DNA of 64,000 bases. It comes from Tetragonia tetragonoides (Eukaryota > Streptophyta > Magnoliopsida > Caryophyllales > Aizoaceae). The notes below the pieces were generated by a model. The model did no database searches. It was not told where the DNA came from and worked only from the letters and a program-made list of their open reading frames with translations. The position numbers were made by a program, and so were the translations under genes. The stretch lies in NCBI GenBank assembly GCA_038025085.1, contig CM076139.1, forward strand, positions 18,617,307 through 18,681,306. The letters run 5' to 3'. Below are positions 22,758-34,027 of the stretch, piece after piece (positions within the stretch are counted from its first letter, which is position 1; the number at the start of each line of letters is the position of its first letter).

Positions 22758-23158
22758 AGTTGGCTCACTTCTTCTTGTGGAGTAGCATCGTTGAAGGAGT
22801 TCAGTTGCTCAAATTCCTGTATAAGAAACAATTTGTATTCTTACTTTGCGAAGTTTACTTACATTGCTTAAATCGATTAGTTAATGATTTTTGCAACTTT
22901 GATTCATTGGATTCATCAATAGCTAAACAAGGAAAGAAATGAGCAAGAGGAATTTTTATTGATTTGCAACAAAAGGTAAGCACAAATGACTTTAGAGAAG
23001 AGGGTCTCTAATTCCCGTCAAAAAGAAACTAGACTTAGAAAAAAGCAAAAAGGGGAACACTCCCTATTCAAGACTCAACCTAAAGATTTGGCTAGGATCC
23101 TAACTCGGCAAAACTTGGGGACTCAGACTCGAGTCCTCTAGCTCTTGCAGATGACCAA
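22758..23158 (-). other. B2 gap between gag and integrase remnants
   Basis: Only 400 bp separate gag pieces from integrase, where about 2 kb of protease-RT-RNase H would be expected. No conserved motif was seen; AATAAAAA on the minus strand near 22950. This marks a large internal deletion. Confidence 0.5.
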
Positions 23159-23618
23159 CTAATTCCAGGCTCCATCGTCGACATCACCATCTCTTAGGGG
23201 TGGTGGGACTTCTCCTCTATCAATGACACCCTGAATATCATCCTTTAGGCGAAGGCAGTCGTCTGTATGATGTCCGAATACCCGGTGATACTTGCAGTAG
23301 GGACAGTTTTCTTCTGGTGCAGATTTGGCATCCTCCATAGGGATGCAAGGTTGAATATCACCCCTCCACACTAAAGCCTTCATAACAGCTTCCATGTGCA
23401 AAGAGAGGGGTGTACCGTTCCCGACTATGGCAACACCAGTCGACTGTCCAAGTGTATGGCGGCCACATTGTCCCTTGGTCGATGAAGCGTAATAACAAAT
23501 CCTTGAAGCGTCTGCATTGACTGATGTGATGTCCTTCAGCTGCGCAGTAGGTACAGCTTAGAAACGGATTTCCAGTCTTTCGGGAGAAGCCTCGACGTGG
23601 GTGTCCTTGGACGGACAT
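23159..23618 (-). pseudogene. B2 gag C-terminal part with two zinc knuckles
   Basis: Two overlapping minus-strand frames carry nucleocapsid-type motifs. The upstream one (23618-23358) has CTYCAAEGHHISQC followed by RRFKDLLLRFIDQG; the downstream one (23401-23159) has CPYCKYHRVFGHHTDDC followed by LRLKDDIQGVIDRGEVPPP, ending at a TAA near 23159. The C-x2-C...GH-x4-C pattern followed by a (K/R)DxIxxLIDxG helix is the usual Tat-type gag knuckle. The frames are joined by a shift in the overlap. They bind element RNA in Gag particles. A third knuckle lies upstream at about 24050, so the array is unusual. Confidence 0.7.
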
Positions 23619-23759
23619 ACTCGTACTTGGACATTTTATGGTACAGGAGGTCTTGACGCCACCAAGTTTCTTCTTTAGTCAAGATGACTGTATTCTTCCG
23701 CTTAGAGGTGCGCTCTTCTAGGACGTCGACCTTTTCTCTTATTTCTTGAATTCCCTTTA

Positions 23760-24509
23760 TTATAAGATGCAGACTTTCCCGTATCTGATTCTTATCATCC
23801 TCTGTCTTGTCCTTTCCCAGATCTGACCCTCTTTCATAAGTCTTTGAGAAATCAAAGCAACTTCCTCATCGTAAATGAGGTGAGAGTAATCTTTAAGATC
23901 TTCAGTTGTGATATGGTTGATAGCACCCAGGAGGTTATCAGCACTTTCGGCTTCTTCAGTTTTAGGTAATGGTAGAGTGACATTATCTAATTTGTCTTGG
24001 ATGATATGTTTGAGAGCCCAACAGTTGTTTGTGTCGTGCCCTTTTCCTTTGTGGTATTTGCAGTATTCACCTTCTTTCCAGTTACGGCCCTTGATAATTG
24101 GTTCTGGACTGGGACCTACGGGTCGAAGCATATCTTTGTCCACTAACCTCCCAAAAGCTGTACCGAGAGTTATTCCCAATGGGGCGAATTCTCTCTTCGG
24201 CTTGTTTCGGGGTATGAGAAGTTCCCTTGGCGAGACATTGGAGGAAGACTCGCCGCTCTTGCGTTTCCTCTCTGGCTCCTGAGGAATTGGATCAGGCTGT
24301 CCCAAAGTAATGGATTTCCGGTTTTCAAATGAAGGGACAAACATTGGCGTATCCCATAACTGTCTTGACTTAATGTTGGTAATGTCAGCTTCCAACCTAT
24401 CCACTCGGTTTGTCATCTCGACAAGATATTCCTGAACCATTCTGATCATGATGCAATTGAGGTGATCTGAATCAATGTGTTGTAGAATGTCGAATCGAAC
24501 CTCTGTCAA
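23760..24509 (-). pseudogene. B2 gag fragment with one zinc knuckle
   Basis: A 249-residue minus-strand frame. Residues 1-50 include a leucine/acidic segment (MVQEYLVEMTNRVDRLEADI) likely to form a coiled coil. A basic, proline-rich linker follows (PRELLIPRNKPKREFAPLGI), then YCKYHKGKGHDTNNC at about residue 150 with the trailing ALKHIIQDKLD helix of Tat-like gags. The end is rich in acidic residues. The capsid-type core seen in A and B1 gag is absent, so this is either a gag lacking its core or a separate gag-derived gene. After its stop a charged coiled-coil stretch (23760-23620) leads into the next knuckles. Confidence 0.65.
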
Positions 24510-25587
24510 GTCTTTCTTCTATGGATCCTATCCTGAATAGGAAGCACGGAGCACTTACTAACAAGAAAAACCATGAGACTCTCACCTAGGAAAAATGGTG
24601 ACCCACATATAGAAAACACATTATCCTAAAACAAAAAGATTCTAAGCCTAAATGCCCAAATATTTCCCTAATCCCAAAGGAAAAATAAAGTCAATGAACG
24701 AAAATAAGAAAAATAGAAAAGGAAGACTACCTATTTTTTTATTTTTTTTTTCTAGTCTCAACCAAAATGAAGAATGGGATAAAAATAAAAAAAAGAATTT
24801 CGGTCTTTTTATTTTATTTTATTTTTCGCAATTTGTTTTCCTTTTCGGCGGCTTTATTTTCTTTTGCCGTTTTTTTTGTTTTGTTTTTTTTTTTTTTTGA
24901 CCGAATTTGGATTACATCAAAAGAAAAAGAAAATAAAGAAATAGAAAAAAGGGAGAGGGAAAATTGGAAGACTGGCTCTTTTTTTTTTTGCTAAAAAGGA
25001 TCCTAGAAAATTGTTCATGACTTTTTTAGAATATATCAATGGGAAAATGACGAGTGCTCATTAATTGAATTCTCCCACCATCTTTGGGCATTAGGAACTA
25101 GCTAAAAATAAAAGAAAGGACTCCTAGCACGTAAGTACATGTTGGCACATAGTCACGGTATTCATGCACTCAGGCAAGCATTACAACAACATAGTTACAG
25201 GCAAACATGTGATCAGACGGGCATTACAACGACACATGCACAACAAGCAAGCGAATGCACGTATGTGAGCTAGAGGATTTTTGGCTCCTGTGAGGTTACC
25301 ACGACAAATTACAATTTTCGTTCGGCGGATGGTCGACACATCAATTGTAATTCTTTTTCACCAACAAGAGTCGATGAGTCATGGGTGAGGAAGTATCGAT
25401 TTGCACGATAGGACAACTATATATTCCTTTAGATATACTGGTTGTCTACGAGTTGTGACACAAACTTTCTCGAGGGTCGATAAGGGTCAAAAGGTTGTGC
25501 CAAAGCACATGCAAATGATGCAAAATGGAACATATTATTAAATAATTAAGCAAACTTGACTTTCGAGTCTCACCCTCTTAAATAAAT
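24510..25587 (-). other. B2 5' leader
   Basis: Leader between primer-binding site and gag, with many T/A homopolymer runs (24730-24990). It aligns with the B1 leaders at 30700-31603 and 44780-45735, for example around AAGCGAATGCACG and GCACGATAGGACAACTGTAT. No coding signal. Confidence 0.6.
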
Positions 25588-25604
25588 CCCCAGTGAAGTC
25601 GCCA
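25588..25604 (-). promoter_or_regulatory. Primer-binding site of B2
   Basis: On the minus strand TGGCGACTTCACTGGGG, one base after the 5' LTR. It shares TGGCGACT and CTGGGG with the element A site. Primer tRNA not identified with certainty (tRNA-Arg-like). Confidence 0.8.
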
Positions 25605-25605
25605 C

Positions 25606-26880
25606 TGTAAGGACCCGGGATTTTCCTCCATCCTATCTTAGATGTTTCCACGGAGTACGTCCTTTATAGAAAATTTGTAAGTTGGGGGTTTAGATAAGTT
25701 CAAGGGACCATCGAGTCGGAAAAGCTTTTGTAAAAACTTGAATTGAATAAAAACCATGAAAGAGGTCACAAATCTGCTATCGGCGTTTTACCGAAGGGAC
25801 AAACCGAAGGGACAACCCAATAGCGCGATAAGTGAACTGGTCATATTTTTAGAAAGGCTCCCGCTCATATAGAACATATGAATACCCAAGAATAAAGGGT
25901 TTGGGGGCGATAGTACGAGGTGGGAAGGTGTTAGGCACCCAACTCGCCCGTATTATGACGGCCTCTACTAACTCAAGTTCGCTTAATAATTTAAAGACAT
26001 AATTCCATGCAAAACCATATTAACAACCTAGACTTAGACTATTAATTGGTTCATCACAAGCATCACAACATTTATTTTAAGCCTTATTTAGACATGCTTT
26101 CGATTGGAAAATTGAGCATTACAACGACTAGACATGCTTGGAAGGACAATATTTAGTAAGCAATAAAAGACGTTTACTAACATGATATCTACATTATGAC
26201 TACTAGAAAATAAACAATTAGGCAAGGAATTTAATTTGAGCCCTCAGGAGTTAGTACCTGAACTGTAGGCTATGTTTGACAAGAATAGTAAAGACAAGAT
26301 CTCAAGAATAAATTTGGAAGAAAGAGGGAGAAGCTCAGTGTTAATACTCCTGAGAATAGAGGTTGTCAACTGTAGACTATGTGTTTTGAACTGAGTGAGG
26401 AGGGTCGTATTTATAGGCGTGGGAAGTAGGGTTGGACGGCTGAAAAGAGCCAATTTTTTGAATTGGGCTTGGAAAAATAGTCGGGCTTGAATATGAGTCA
26501 GGGCCGCTAGCGGCCCTGGGTTTTAATCCAGGGCCGCTGACGACTGTCAGCAGCCAGCTGGATATCGTCATAATGACGACATCCAGTCTATTTTAATTTT
26601 TTGGAGGAATTTTATTGTTCCGAAAAATATGAAAAGACCGTTTTACCCCTGGACGGTAAAAGACGGTTCTACCCCCTAATTCGCAACTTGGCGACCGGGA
26701 GTCGGAAAGAGGCATGAGAGGTGTCATTAGAAAGTTCTTGAACGGAGATTTTGAATGAGACTAGAATAAAGGAGTTATCGAGGAAAAACCAGAGACCTTA
26801 TCTTAACTATTAAAGTAAAAATAGCGTTTAAGTTTATAAATTACGCCTTTCATCACCGGGCTTTTGCGGAGAAATCTGAA
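25606..26880 (-). repeat. 5' LTR of B2, outer end truncated
   Basis: In element direction it ends GGTCCTTACA at 25606. At the other side the match stops at GAAATCTGAA (26880), about 25 bp short of the TGTAGA start, and joins B1 leader sequence. A GCCGCTAGCGGC palindrome is at 26503-26514 and the 29-bp TGACG palindrome at about 26558-26588. Confidence 0.85.
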
Positions 26881-27133
26881 AACAAAGACTCGTGACTTTT
26901 AGAAGACCCTCGATAGCCCCTAAGGTGAATGAATCTAAGGACGTCTATATAAACTCAAATGCATGATGATGACAATGAAATGACAGGTTTACGACAAACA
27001 ATATGAAAGATGTATGACGGACTGACCTTGACATGTATGACAATGAATTGACGCAAAATAACCCAAGAAGACTTAATGAATGACTTGTCTACACTTCTAA
27101 TGCATGAGACGTAGTGAACAAATGGAGACATTG
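26881..27133 (-). other. B1 leader fragment between B2 and solo LTR
   Basis: Matches 44300-44545 of unit B, where the sequence runs on without B2. No coding signal. Confidence 0.7.
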
Positions 27134-27447
27134 TGTAGACGCCAAAAAATCGCCTTCAAATTTCTCCGCAAAAGCCCGATGATGAAAGGAGTAATTTATA
27201 AACTTGAACCCTATTTTTGCTTTAATAGTTTAGATAAGGTCTCAGGTTTTTCCTCTAAACACTCCTTTATTCTTGTCTCATTCAAAATCCCCGTTCAAGA
27301 GCTTTCCAACGACACCTCTCATGCCTTTTTCCGACTCCCGGTCGCCAAGTTGTGAACCGGGGGTAGAACCGTCTTTTACCGTCCAAGGGTAAAACGGTCT
27401 TTTCATATTTTTCGAAACACTAAAATCCTCCAGAAAATGAAAATAGA

Positions 27448-27476
27448 CTGGATGTCGTCATTATGACGACATCCAG
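27448..27476 (+). promoter_or_regulatory. 29-bp LTR palindrome with divergent TGACG motifs
   Basis: Arms CTGGATGTCGTCAT and ATGACGACATCCAG are perfectly complementary around a single T. The inner part is CGTCA-TT-A-TGACG, two TGACG boxes of the kind bound by plant TGA/bZIP factors. Related copies are in the LTRs at about 15231, 26558, 32647 and 46780. Confidence 0.65.
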
Positions 27477-27640
27477 CTGGCAGCTGACAGCCGTCAGCGA
27501 CCCTGGTTTAAAACTCAGGGCCGCTAACAGCCCTCACCAGCGCCGCTAGCGGCGCTGACTCAGCTTCAAGCCCGACTCCTTTTTCAGCCCAAATTAAATT
27601 TTTGGCTCCTTTTCAGCCGTCCATCCCAACTTCCTGCGCC

Positions 27641-27648
27641 TATAAATA
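27641..27648 (+). promoter_or_regulatory. TATA box of B-family LTR
   Basis: TATAAATA in GCGCCTATAAATACGACC, about 165 bp after the TGACG palindrome and 90 bp after GCCGCTAGCGGC. Repeated at 41009 in the duplicated copy. Confidence 0.6.
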
Positions 27649-28441
27649 CGACCCTCCTCCCTCAGTTCAAAACACACAGTCTACAGTTGACAACCTCTAT
27701 TCTCAGTAGTATTGACTCTGAGCTTCCCCCACTTTCTTCCAAACTTGAGATCTTGTCTTTTACTATTTCTGTCAAATATAGCCTACAGTTCAGGTACTAA
27801 CTCCTGAGGGCTCAAATAAAATTAATTGCCTAATTGTTTATTTTCTAATAGTCATAATGTAGATATCATGCTAGAATAACGTTTTTATCGCTTCCTAAAT
27901 ATTGTCCTTCCAAGCATGTCTAGCCGTTGCAATGCAAAATTTGTCAATCGAATGCATGTCTAAACAAGGGTTAAAATTAAATGTTGTGATACTTGTGATG
28001 AACCAATTAATAGTTTAAGTCTAGGTTGTTAATCCGGTTTTGCATGGGAATTATGTCTTTAAGTTATTAAGCAAACTTGAGTGAGTAGAGGCCGTCACAA
28101 AACGTGCGAGTTGGGTGTCTAACTCCTTTCCACCTCGTACCTTCGCCCCCGAACCTATTATTCTTGGGTACTCATATGTTCTATATGAGCGGGAGTCTTT
28201 CTAAAAACATGATCAGTTCACTTATCGCGCTATTGGGTTGTCCCTTCGGTTTGTCCCTTCGATAAAACGCCGATAGCAGATTTGTGACCTCTTTCATGGT
28301 TTTTATTCATTCAAGTCCTTTCAAATGCTTTTCTAACTCGATGGTCCCTTAAACTTATCTAAACCCCCAACATACAAATTTTCTATAAGGACGCACTCCG
28401 TGGAAACAAATGGATGGAAAATCCCGGGTCCTTACACATTG

Positions 28442-28501
28442 ATGAATGCAACACTTGGACTTTTATACAAATGCAGATGCAAAATGATGACAATGCGAAC
28501 G
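28442..28501 (-). other. B1 leader fragment ending at duplication junction
   Basis: Matches 44557-44612, then switches at about 28501 into the inside of the A LTR. The same junction is at 41869 in unit B. Confidence 0.7.
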
Positions 28502-29813
28502 AATAAGTTATGTACCGTCAAAAGTTGTCTCGCTACTCACCGGAGCGGCTGAACTGCTACGCAAGCGGCTGAACCGCTTGCCCTAGTGGCTAGTCCTTTA
28601 GTCCAAGCGGTAGCTGCTTGGAGCCTAGCAAAGTCGCTTGGACGCCAAGCGGCCCCACCTGAAAGGCGCCTGAAGGACTATTTTGTCTGGCCTTTTTGTC
28701 AGTTCCGTCCCAAACCTAAAGCTAGCTCCATATATACTCTTTTCCTCCGTTTTTTCAAGGGGAACACAATGGAGAACTAAAATTGAACCCTAGAACTCTC
28801 TAGTTAACCCTAATATCTCTATCTTCATCCATCTCCTTCCTCCGTCACCAAGAAAACCACTCTAATCATCCTTCACAAGAGAACACATAATTCATCTACC
28901 TTTGATCAAGAACAAGAATCTTTGGAAATTCGTCCGTTCTTAAGTGAATATCCAAGTTCTCCATCCTGAGGGCTTATTTTCTTTAAATCAATTCTTTTTA
29001 TGATCATGTTTTACTTAGATTATGCTTATGGTTGATTAATTTGCATGTTTTCATTATGATTTTGTATATTAGAACATTAATCATGTTAGATTAGTTTAAT
29101 TCATGTTTATTGCATGTTTAATACAAAAATCATGTTTTGCATATTTACATGTTTAATTAGTATAGAATTAGATTAATTGCATGATTAGATCAATTTTCAC
29201 ATTAGTTATAATTATTGCATGAGAAGCATGTTCTTATTAACTACTTCTTTATTGCTTTAGTTTAGTTCCAATGAAGGTACTAACTTGTTTACTAATGCAA
29301 GTTGGCAATTGGCGCGTTAAGCAAGAACGGTAGGTTTTGGAGAATATTCTTACCTTGTGTATTTATTGGGTTAATCTCGCGCTTTATTAATTCATAGCAT
29401 GTAATTGGATAAATCATGTGCAAAGCGATAACAATAGCAATAAATCATGTTGTTCAAACCCACTTAGTTAATTCTAGGAATTAGACGACCGGGTTTGTTT
29501 GGAACCGTGCAACTTTATTTGTTAATCAAGATCAATTAGTAGAGGCCATTTATTAACGGGCGTAATTGGGTGCCTAACACCTTTCCAATTCGTGCCCACA
29601 CCCCCGAACTCATCATTTGTCCTTTAGGTCATTAGAGTCAATTTATCCCCAATCGGGATTGGGGTGCATTAAACCTAGTGTGGAGTCTATCTAGACTTTC
29701 GATTTGGGTTCTTTATTGGTTTCCAAGTGTTTTCCTTAAAATTTGGTGGCGACTCTTCAATTATCCTAAGCACCCAAGAGAAAGGGAGTATAATTCAAAC
29801 CCTGGTGCTTACA
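28502..29813 (+). repeat. Truncated A-family LTR (unit A)
   Basis: Corresponds to about 11910-13262; the first 550 bp are missing. It ends GTGCTTACA and is followed by ATATG and B1 sequence exactly as the 3' LTR of the complete element A is, so it derives from the same insertion and not from a new one. Confidence 0.85.
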
Positions 29814-29916
29814 ATATGGAAGGAAGCCCCCTGTAGATACTCGCATTGTTCACAACTTAAGTGAAATTCTTAAAAAGGTCATCTTCAATTCGGATACCCA
29901 CATCGTAGAGTCGGTT

Positions 29917-30420
29917 TTAGGAGTCAATTGCTTGATACATGAGGTGTTCCCTGTTAGTAGGTTGCATATTCTTGATAAATTGGCGAATTTGATCAGTTTG
30001 CGAAGGTCGCTCGACCAGTTCGGCTACCTTTAGCCTCCAGCGCTGAAGGAAGGCAGTGAATCCCTTTTCTTCTTCTTGTTTGGTGATCTCTAACTCTCGA
30101 AGGGTCATAGGTAGAGCAACATTTTCCTTGTAGCGTGCAAGGAAGACTGTAGTGAAATCTAACCAAGTGTGGTAGTTCTCTAAATTCAAAGTGTAGAACC
30201 AACGACGAGTCGAGGCATCAAGAGTCAGTGAAAATAAGTGAACGTAGATACTTTTGTCAATTCCTCTTAAGCCCATGGCAGTAGTGAAGGCCTTAAGGTG
30301 GTCTTGTGGATTATCAGTTCCAGTGAATGTCGGAACCTCGGGCATGGAGAACTTGGCTGGAAGCTTGCCCTTGAATTTTGGATTGACTTTAATAACAGGC
30401 CGCTGTTTTCGAGCACAGAA
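29917..30420 (-). pseudogene. B1 gag, copy 2 (unit A, N-terminus deleted)
   Basis: Minus-strand frame beginning with MPEVPTFTGTDNPQDHLKAF and running through the capsid-type core (TTAMGLRGIDKSIYVHLF, LEITKQEEEKGFTAFLQRW) to LMYQAIDS and a TAA at 29917. Compared with unit B, about 20 bp are lost near 30390 and about 620 bp from 30421 on, removing the acidic N-terminal part, the likely start codon and the adjoining leader. The stop after AIDS is shared with unit B but absent from copy 1 (TAC there), so it arose before the second duplication. Confidence 0.8.
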
Positions 30421-30756
30421 TTAAGACATGTCTACACTTCAGTGCATGAGACATAGTGAACAAATGAAGACATTGAGGAATGCAAGACTTGGACTTTTAT
30501 ACAAATGCAGATGCAAAATGACGACAATGCAAGCGTGGCAACTAATTCTGAATCCTAGCATGGAGCATCTAATACGTCCAATGCAATGCAAAGAAATGAA
30601 AAATAAGAAAATAAAAACCTAAGCCTGAATGCCCGATTATTTCCCCTTATATCAAAGGAAAAATGAAGTCGATGAACAAAAATGAGAAAAATAGAAAAAG
30701 ACGGATCATCATATTTTTTTTCCTAGACTCAAAGAAAATGGAAAATGGGATAAATA

Positions 30757-30820
<64 letters not shown>

Positions 30821-31603
30821 GAAAATTTCGGCAAATTTTTTTTTTTTTTCCGAATTTTATTTTCGGCTTTTTTTTTAAACGCCAATTATTTTTTTTTCCT
30901 TTTCTTTTTTTTTTTGCCGAATCTGAATTACATCAAAACAAAAAAGAAAAAAAACAGTGGGAGAGGGGAATTGGAGAGACTAACTCTTTTTTTTTTTTTT
31001 TTTTGGCTAAAGAGGTCCTAGAAAACTGTTCATGACTTCGACGCTATATGAAAATATATCATCGGGAAAACAAGTGTTCATTGAATAGAATTCTCGCACC
31101 ATTTTTGGGCATTAGAACTACCTAAAAATAAAAGAAAAAGACTCCTAGCACGTAAGTATATGTTGGCACATAGTCACGATATTCAGGTAAGCATTACAAC
31201 GACGCAGCTACAAGCAAACATGTGATCAGACGGGCATTACAACGACATATGCACAACAAGCAAGCGAATGCACGAATGTGGGTTTGGAGGCTTTTTGGCT
31301 CTTGTGAGGTCACCACGACAAATTACCATTTCCGTCCGACGGATGGTCGACATATCAATTGTAATTCTTTTTCATCAATAAGAGTCGATGAGTCGTGGGT
31401 GAGGAAGCGCCGATTTGCACGATAGGACAACTGTATATTCCTTTAGATATATGGGTTGTCTACGAGTTACGGCCCAAACTTCCTCGAGGATCGATAAGGG
31501 TCAAAAGGTTGTGCCAAGGCACATGCAAATGATGCAAAATATGGAACATGTTATTAAACAATTAAGCAAACTTGACTTTTGAGTCTCACCCTCTTAAATA
31601 AAT
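30421..31603 (-). other. B1 5' leader (unit A) with TAA microsatellite
   Basis: Non-coding leader between gag and primer-binding site. Contains (TAA)n at 30755-30819 (about 21 units) and several T runs. The frame at 31222-31425 recurs in unit B because the DNA is duplicated, not because of coding constraint. Confidence 0.65.
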
Positions 31604-31620
31604 CCCCAGTGAAGTCGTCA
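31604..31620 (-). promoter_or_regulatory. Primer-binding site of B1 (unit A), mutated
   Basis: Minus strand TGACGACTTCACTGGGG; the third base is A instead of G, so the CCA pairing is damaged. Unit B keeps TGG. Confidence 0.75.
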
Positions 31621-31621
31621 C

Positions 31622-32984
31622 TGTAAGGACCCGGAATTTCTATGCCCACGGAGTGTGTCCTTATAGAAAATTTGTAAGCTGGGGGCTTTAGATAAGTTCA
31701 AGGAACCGTCGAGTTAGAAAAGCTTTTGAAAAGACTTGAATTGAATAAAAAACATGAAACAGGTCACAAATCTGCTATCGGTATTTTATCGAAGAGCAAA
31801 TTGAAGGGACAAATCGAAGGGACAACCCAATAGCACGATAAGTGAACTAATCATGTTTTTAGAAAGACTCCCGCACATATAGAACATATGAGTATCCAAG
31901 AATAAAGGGTTCGGGGGCGAAGTTACGAGGTAGGAATGTGTTAGGCACCCAAATCGTCTGTTTTATGACGGCCTCTACTAACTCAAGTTTGCTTAATATT
32001 TAAAGACATGATTCCCACACAATCCGGATTAACAACCTAGATTAGACTATTAAATGGTTCATCACAAGCATCACAACATTTATTACTGACCCTTATTTAG
32101 ACATGAATTTGATTGGCAAGTTGAGTATTACAACGACTAGACATGTGTGGAATTTGAAAGACAATATTTAGGAAGCAATAAATGACATGATTAGCATGAT
32201 ATCTACATTTTGACTACTAGAAAATAAACAGTTAACCATGTAATTTAATTTGAGCGCTTAGGAGTTAGTACCTGAACTGTATGCTATTTAGCAAATGAAT
32301 AGTAAAAAAAGATCTCAAGTAAAGAAAGAGGGGGAAGCTCGGTGTCAATACTCCTGAGAATAGAATAGAATTGTTTATGGAAGAAAGCGGGAGAGGCTCA
32401 GAGTCAATATCACTGAGAATAGAGGGTGTCAACTGTAGACTGTGTGTTTTGAACTGAGGGTCGAGGGTCATATTTATAGGCGATGGAGTAGGCTTGGACG
32501 GGTGGAGAAATGGACAAAATCGGAGAATTGGCTTAGAAAAAGACAGGCTTGGAAGACCCAACGAGCGCCGCTGGCGGTGTTGGGAAGCGTCGCTGACAGC
32601 GTTGGCTTAAAATCCAGCGCAGCATGCGGTTGTCAGCTTGCCAGCTGGATGTCATCATAATGACGACATCCAGTCTATTTTTATTTTCAGAGGAATTTTA
32701 GTATTTCGAAAATGTGAAAAGACTGTTTTGCCCTTCTACGGAAAAAAACGGTTTTACCTCGGTTAGTAACTTGGCAACCGGGAGACGGAAAAAGACATGA
32801 GAGGTGTCGTTAGAAAGCTCTTGAACGGGGCTTTTGAATGTGATCGAAATGAAGGAGTGATCGAGGAAAAACCTGAGACCTTATTTTACCTATCAAAGCA
32901 AAATTAGCATTCAAGTTTATAAATTACTCCTTTCATCATCGGGCTTTTGCGGAGAAATTCGAAGGCGCTTTTTTGGCGTCTACA
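31622..32984 (-). repeat. 5' LTR of B1 (unit A)
   Basis: 1363 bp, in element direction TGTAGACGCC...GGTCCTTACA, a diverged subfamily of the B LTR: GCCGCTAGCGGC is degraded (32563 region reads GCGCCGCTGGCGG) and the TGACG palindrome has one changed arm (about 32644). Confidence 0.9.
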
Positions 32985-34027
32985 AGTTTAATGACTCCTT
33001 TATCCCCTTCCTTTCATTTTCACAAGTTGTTAGATATTACAAATCCAAGAAATTGAGTAGTAGCTAATTTCTCTCTTATATTCATGATGCAAAAACAAGG
33101 AAGAAGCTAATTCCTCTGTCATGAATAAATGATGGAACCACACACCATCAATTCATCTCCTACCTTTCCATACGTTCAACGTTCGAATCTGAATCTCATC
33201 GCTGTAGTCCGCCATCTTTCCTGCATTGTGTACAACCAATTTCCATTTTGGTAATGTTTTTCGTATTTTTCTTTGCGATTGCGAATAGTCATTTGGTATC
33301 TACACATCCTCTCTTTGCAAGATAATCCCTCCAAGTTCAATAAGCTCAGTACCATATATTGCTTTACATTGTTTTCTTTGAACAATTATACCAACTTGAA
33401 TGTTTAAAACTTTTTAATCAAAAACTTACACTGAAAAAAAAATATCAAAAAAGTATAAGAAATTGCTTTAAAAATTTTGGAAAATTATGAGAACTTACTA
33501 TGATAAAAAGGAGGGCTTGGGGGTAGATTCGGTGGCACAGGGTGGTAGGGAGCAATGCTCAGTACCCAAAAACCATGGAGTAGACACGCTCAGTGCATAA
33601 CTTTCATAATGGTAGACGCTTCATGTCGCATCGCTTGTCTTCCTTCGCCCACAAGCCTCTCTCAAACAACTACCCACTTAAGAGTTTTATAAGTTATAGT
33701 GCTTTTGACAGGAGTAGACATATCCAGTGCATAACTTTCATACTAGAGTTTTGAGAGTTTGGAGAATTATTTTACAAAAGTTTCACCTCAAACTTTTCAA
33801 GTATATTATTAAGTTACACAAAAACATTTTTTCACAAATCGGAGCTATTTAATTTAATTTTAATTTAAAAAATAGTTACGCTGAAAAATAAAGAAAATAA
33901 AATTAAAAGAATTAGAAATCACTTCAAATAAATTGGGAAAAATTATGAGACCTCATTATAATAGTAGAGAGGGCTTGGGGGTAGGTTTGGTGGCACGAGG
34001 TGGTAAGGAGTCATGTTCGGCACCCAA
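32985..34027. other. Flank of B1, no gene recognised
   Basis: AT-rich DNA next to the B1 LTR. Two diverged direct copies of a GAGGGCTTGGGGGTAG block lie at 33511 and 33961 (about 450 bp apart). A minus-strand frame at 33176-33385 is preserved in unit B only through duplication and has no recognised family. Confidence 0.45.

Larger units (their letters stand above)
14309..26880 (-). mobile_element. B2: Ty3/gypsy (Tat-like) element with two antisense captured genes
   Basis: A 12.6-kb minus-strand element. In its own direction: 5' LTR (26880 to 25606, last about 25 bp plus flank lost), primer-binding site (25604-25588), leader, gag pieces with three zinc knuckles (24509-23159), a short integrase remnant (22757-22155), a conserved non-coding motif, then on the opposite strand a DUF7745-like gene and a plant mobile domain gene, tandem repeats, a polypurine tract (15587-15574) and 3' LTR (15573-14309). 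Protease, reverse transcriptase, RNase H and the integrase catalytic core are missing. It lies in the B1 leader; the outer edge at 26880 is a deletion junction, so no target duplication can be shown. Extra antisense genes between pol and 3' LTR are known in Tat-lineage elements. Confidence 0.85.
27134..28436 (+). mobile_element. Solo LTR of the B family
   Basis: 1303 bp, TGTAGACGCC to GGTCCTTACA, plus orientation, flanked by CATTG on both sides (27129-27133 and 28437-28441). No internal region remains, as expected after recombination between two LTRs of one insertion. It is inserted in the B1 leader, opposite to B1. Its right 870 bp recur at 40937-41804 as the left edge of duplication unit B. 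Confidence 0.9.

Noticed and set aside
33176..33385. Minus-strand frame of 69 codons, present again at 47309-47518
   Set aside because: Preserved only as part of the duplication; no recognised domain, no start context.
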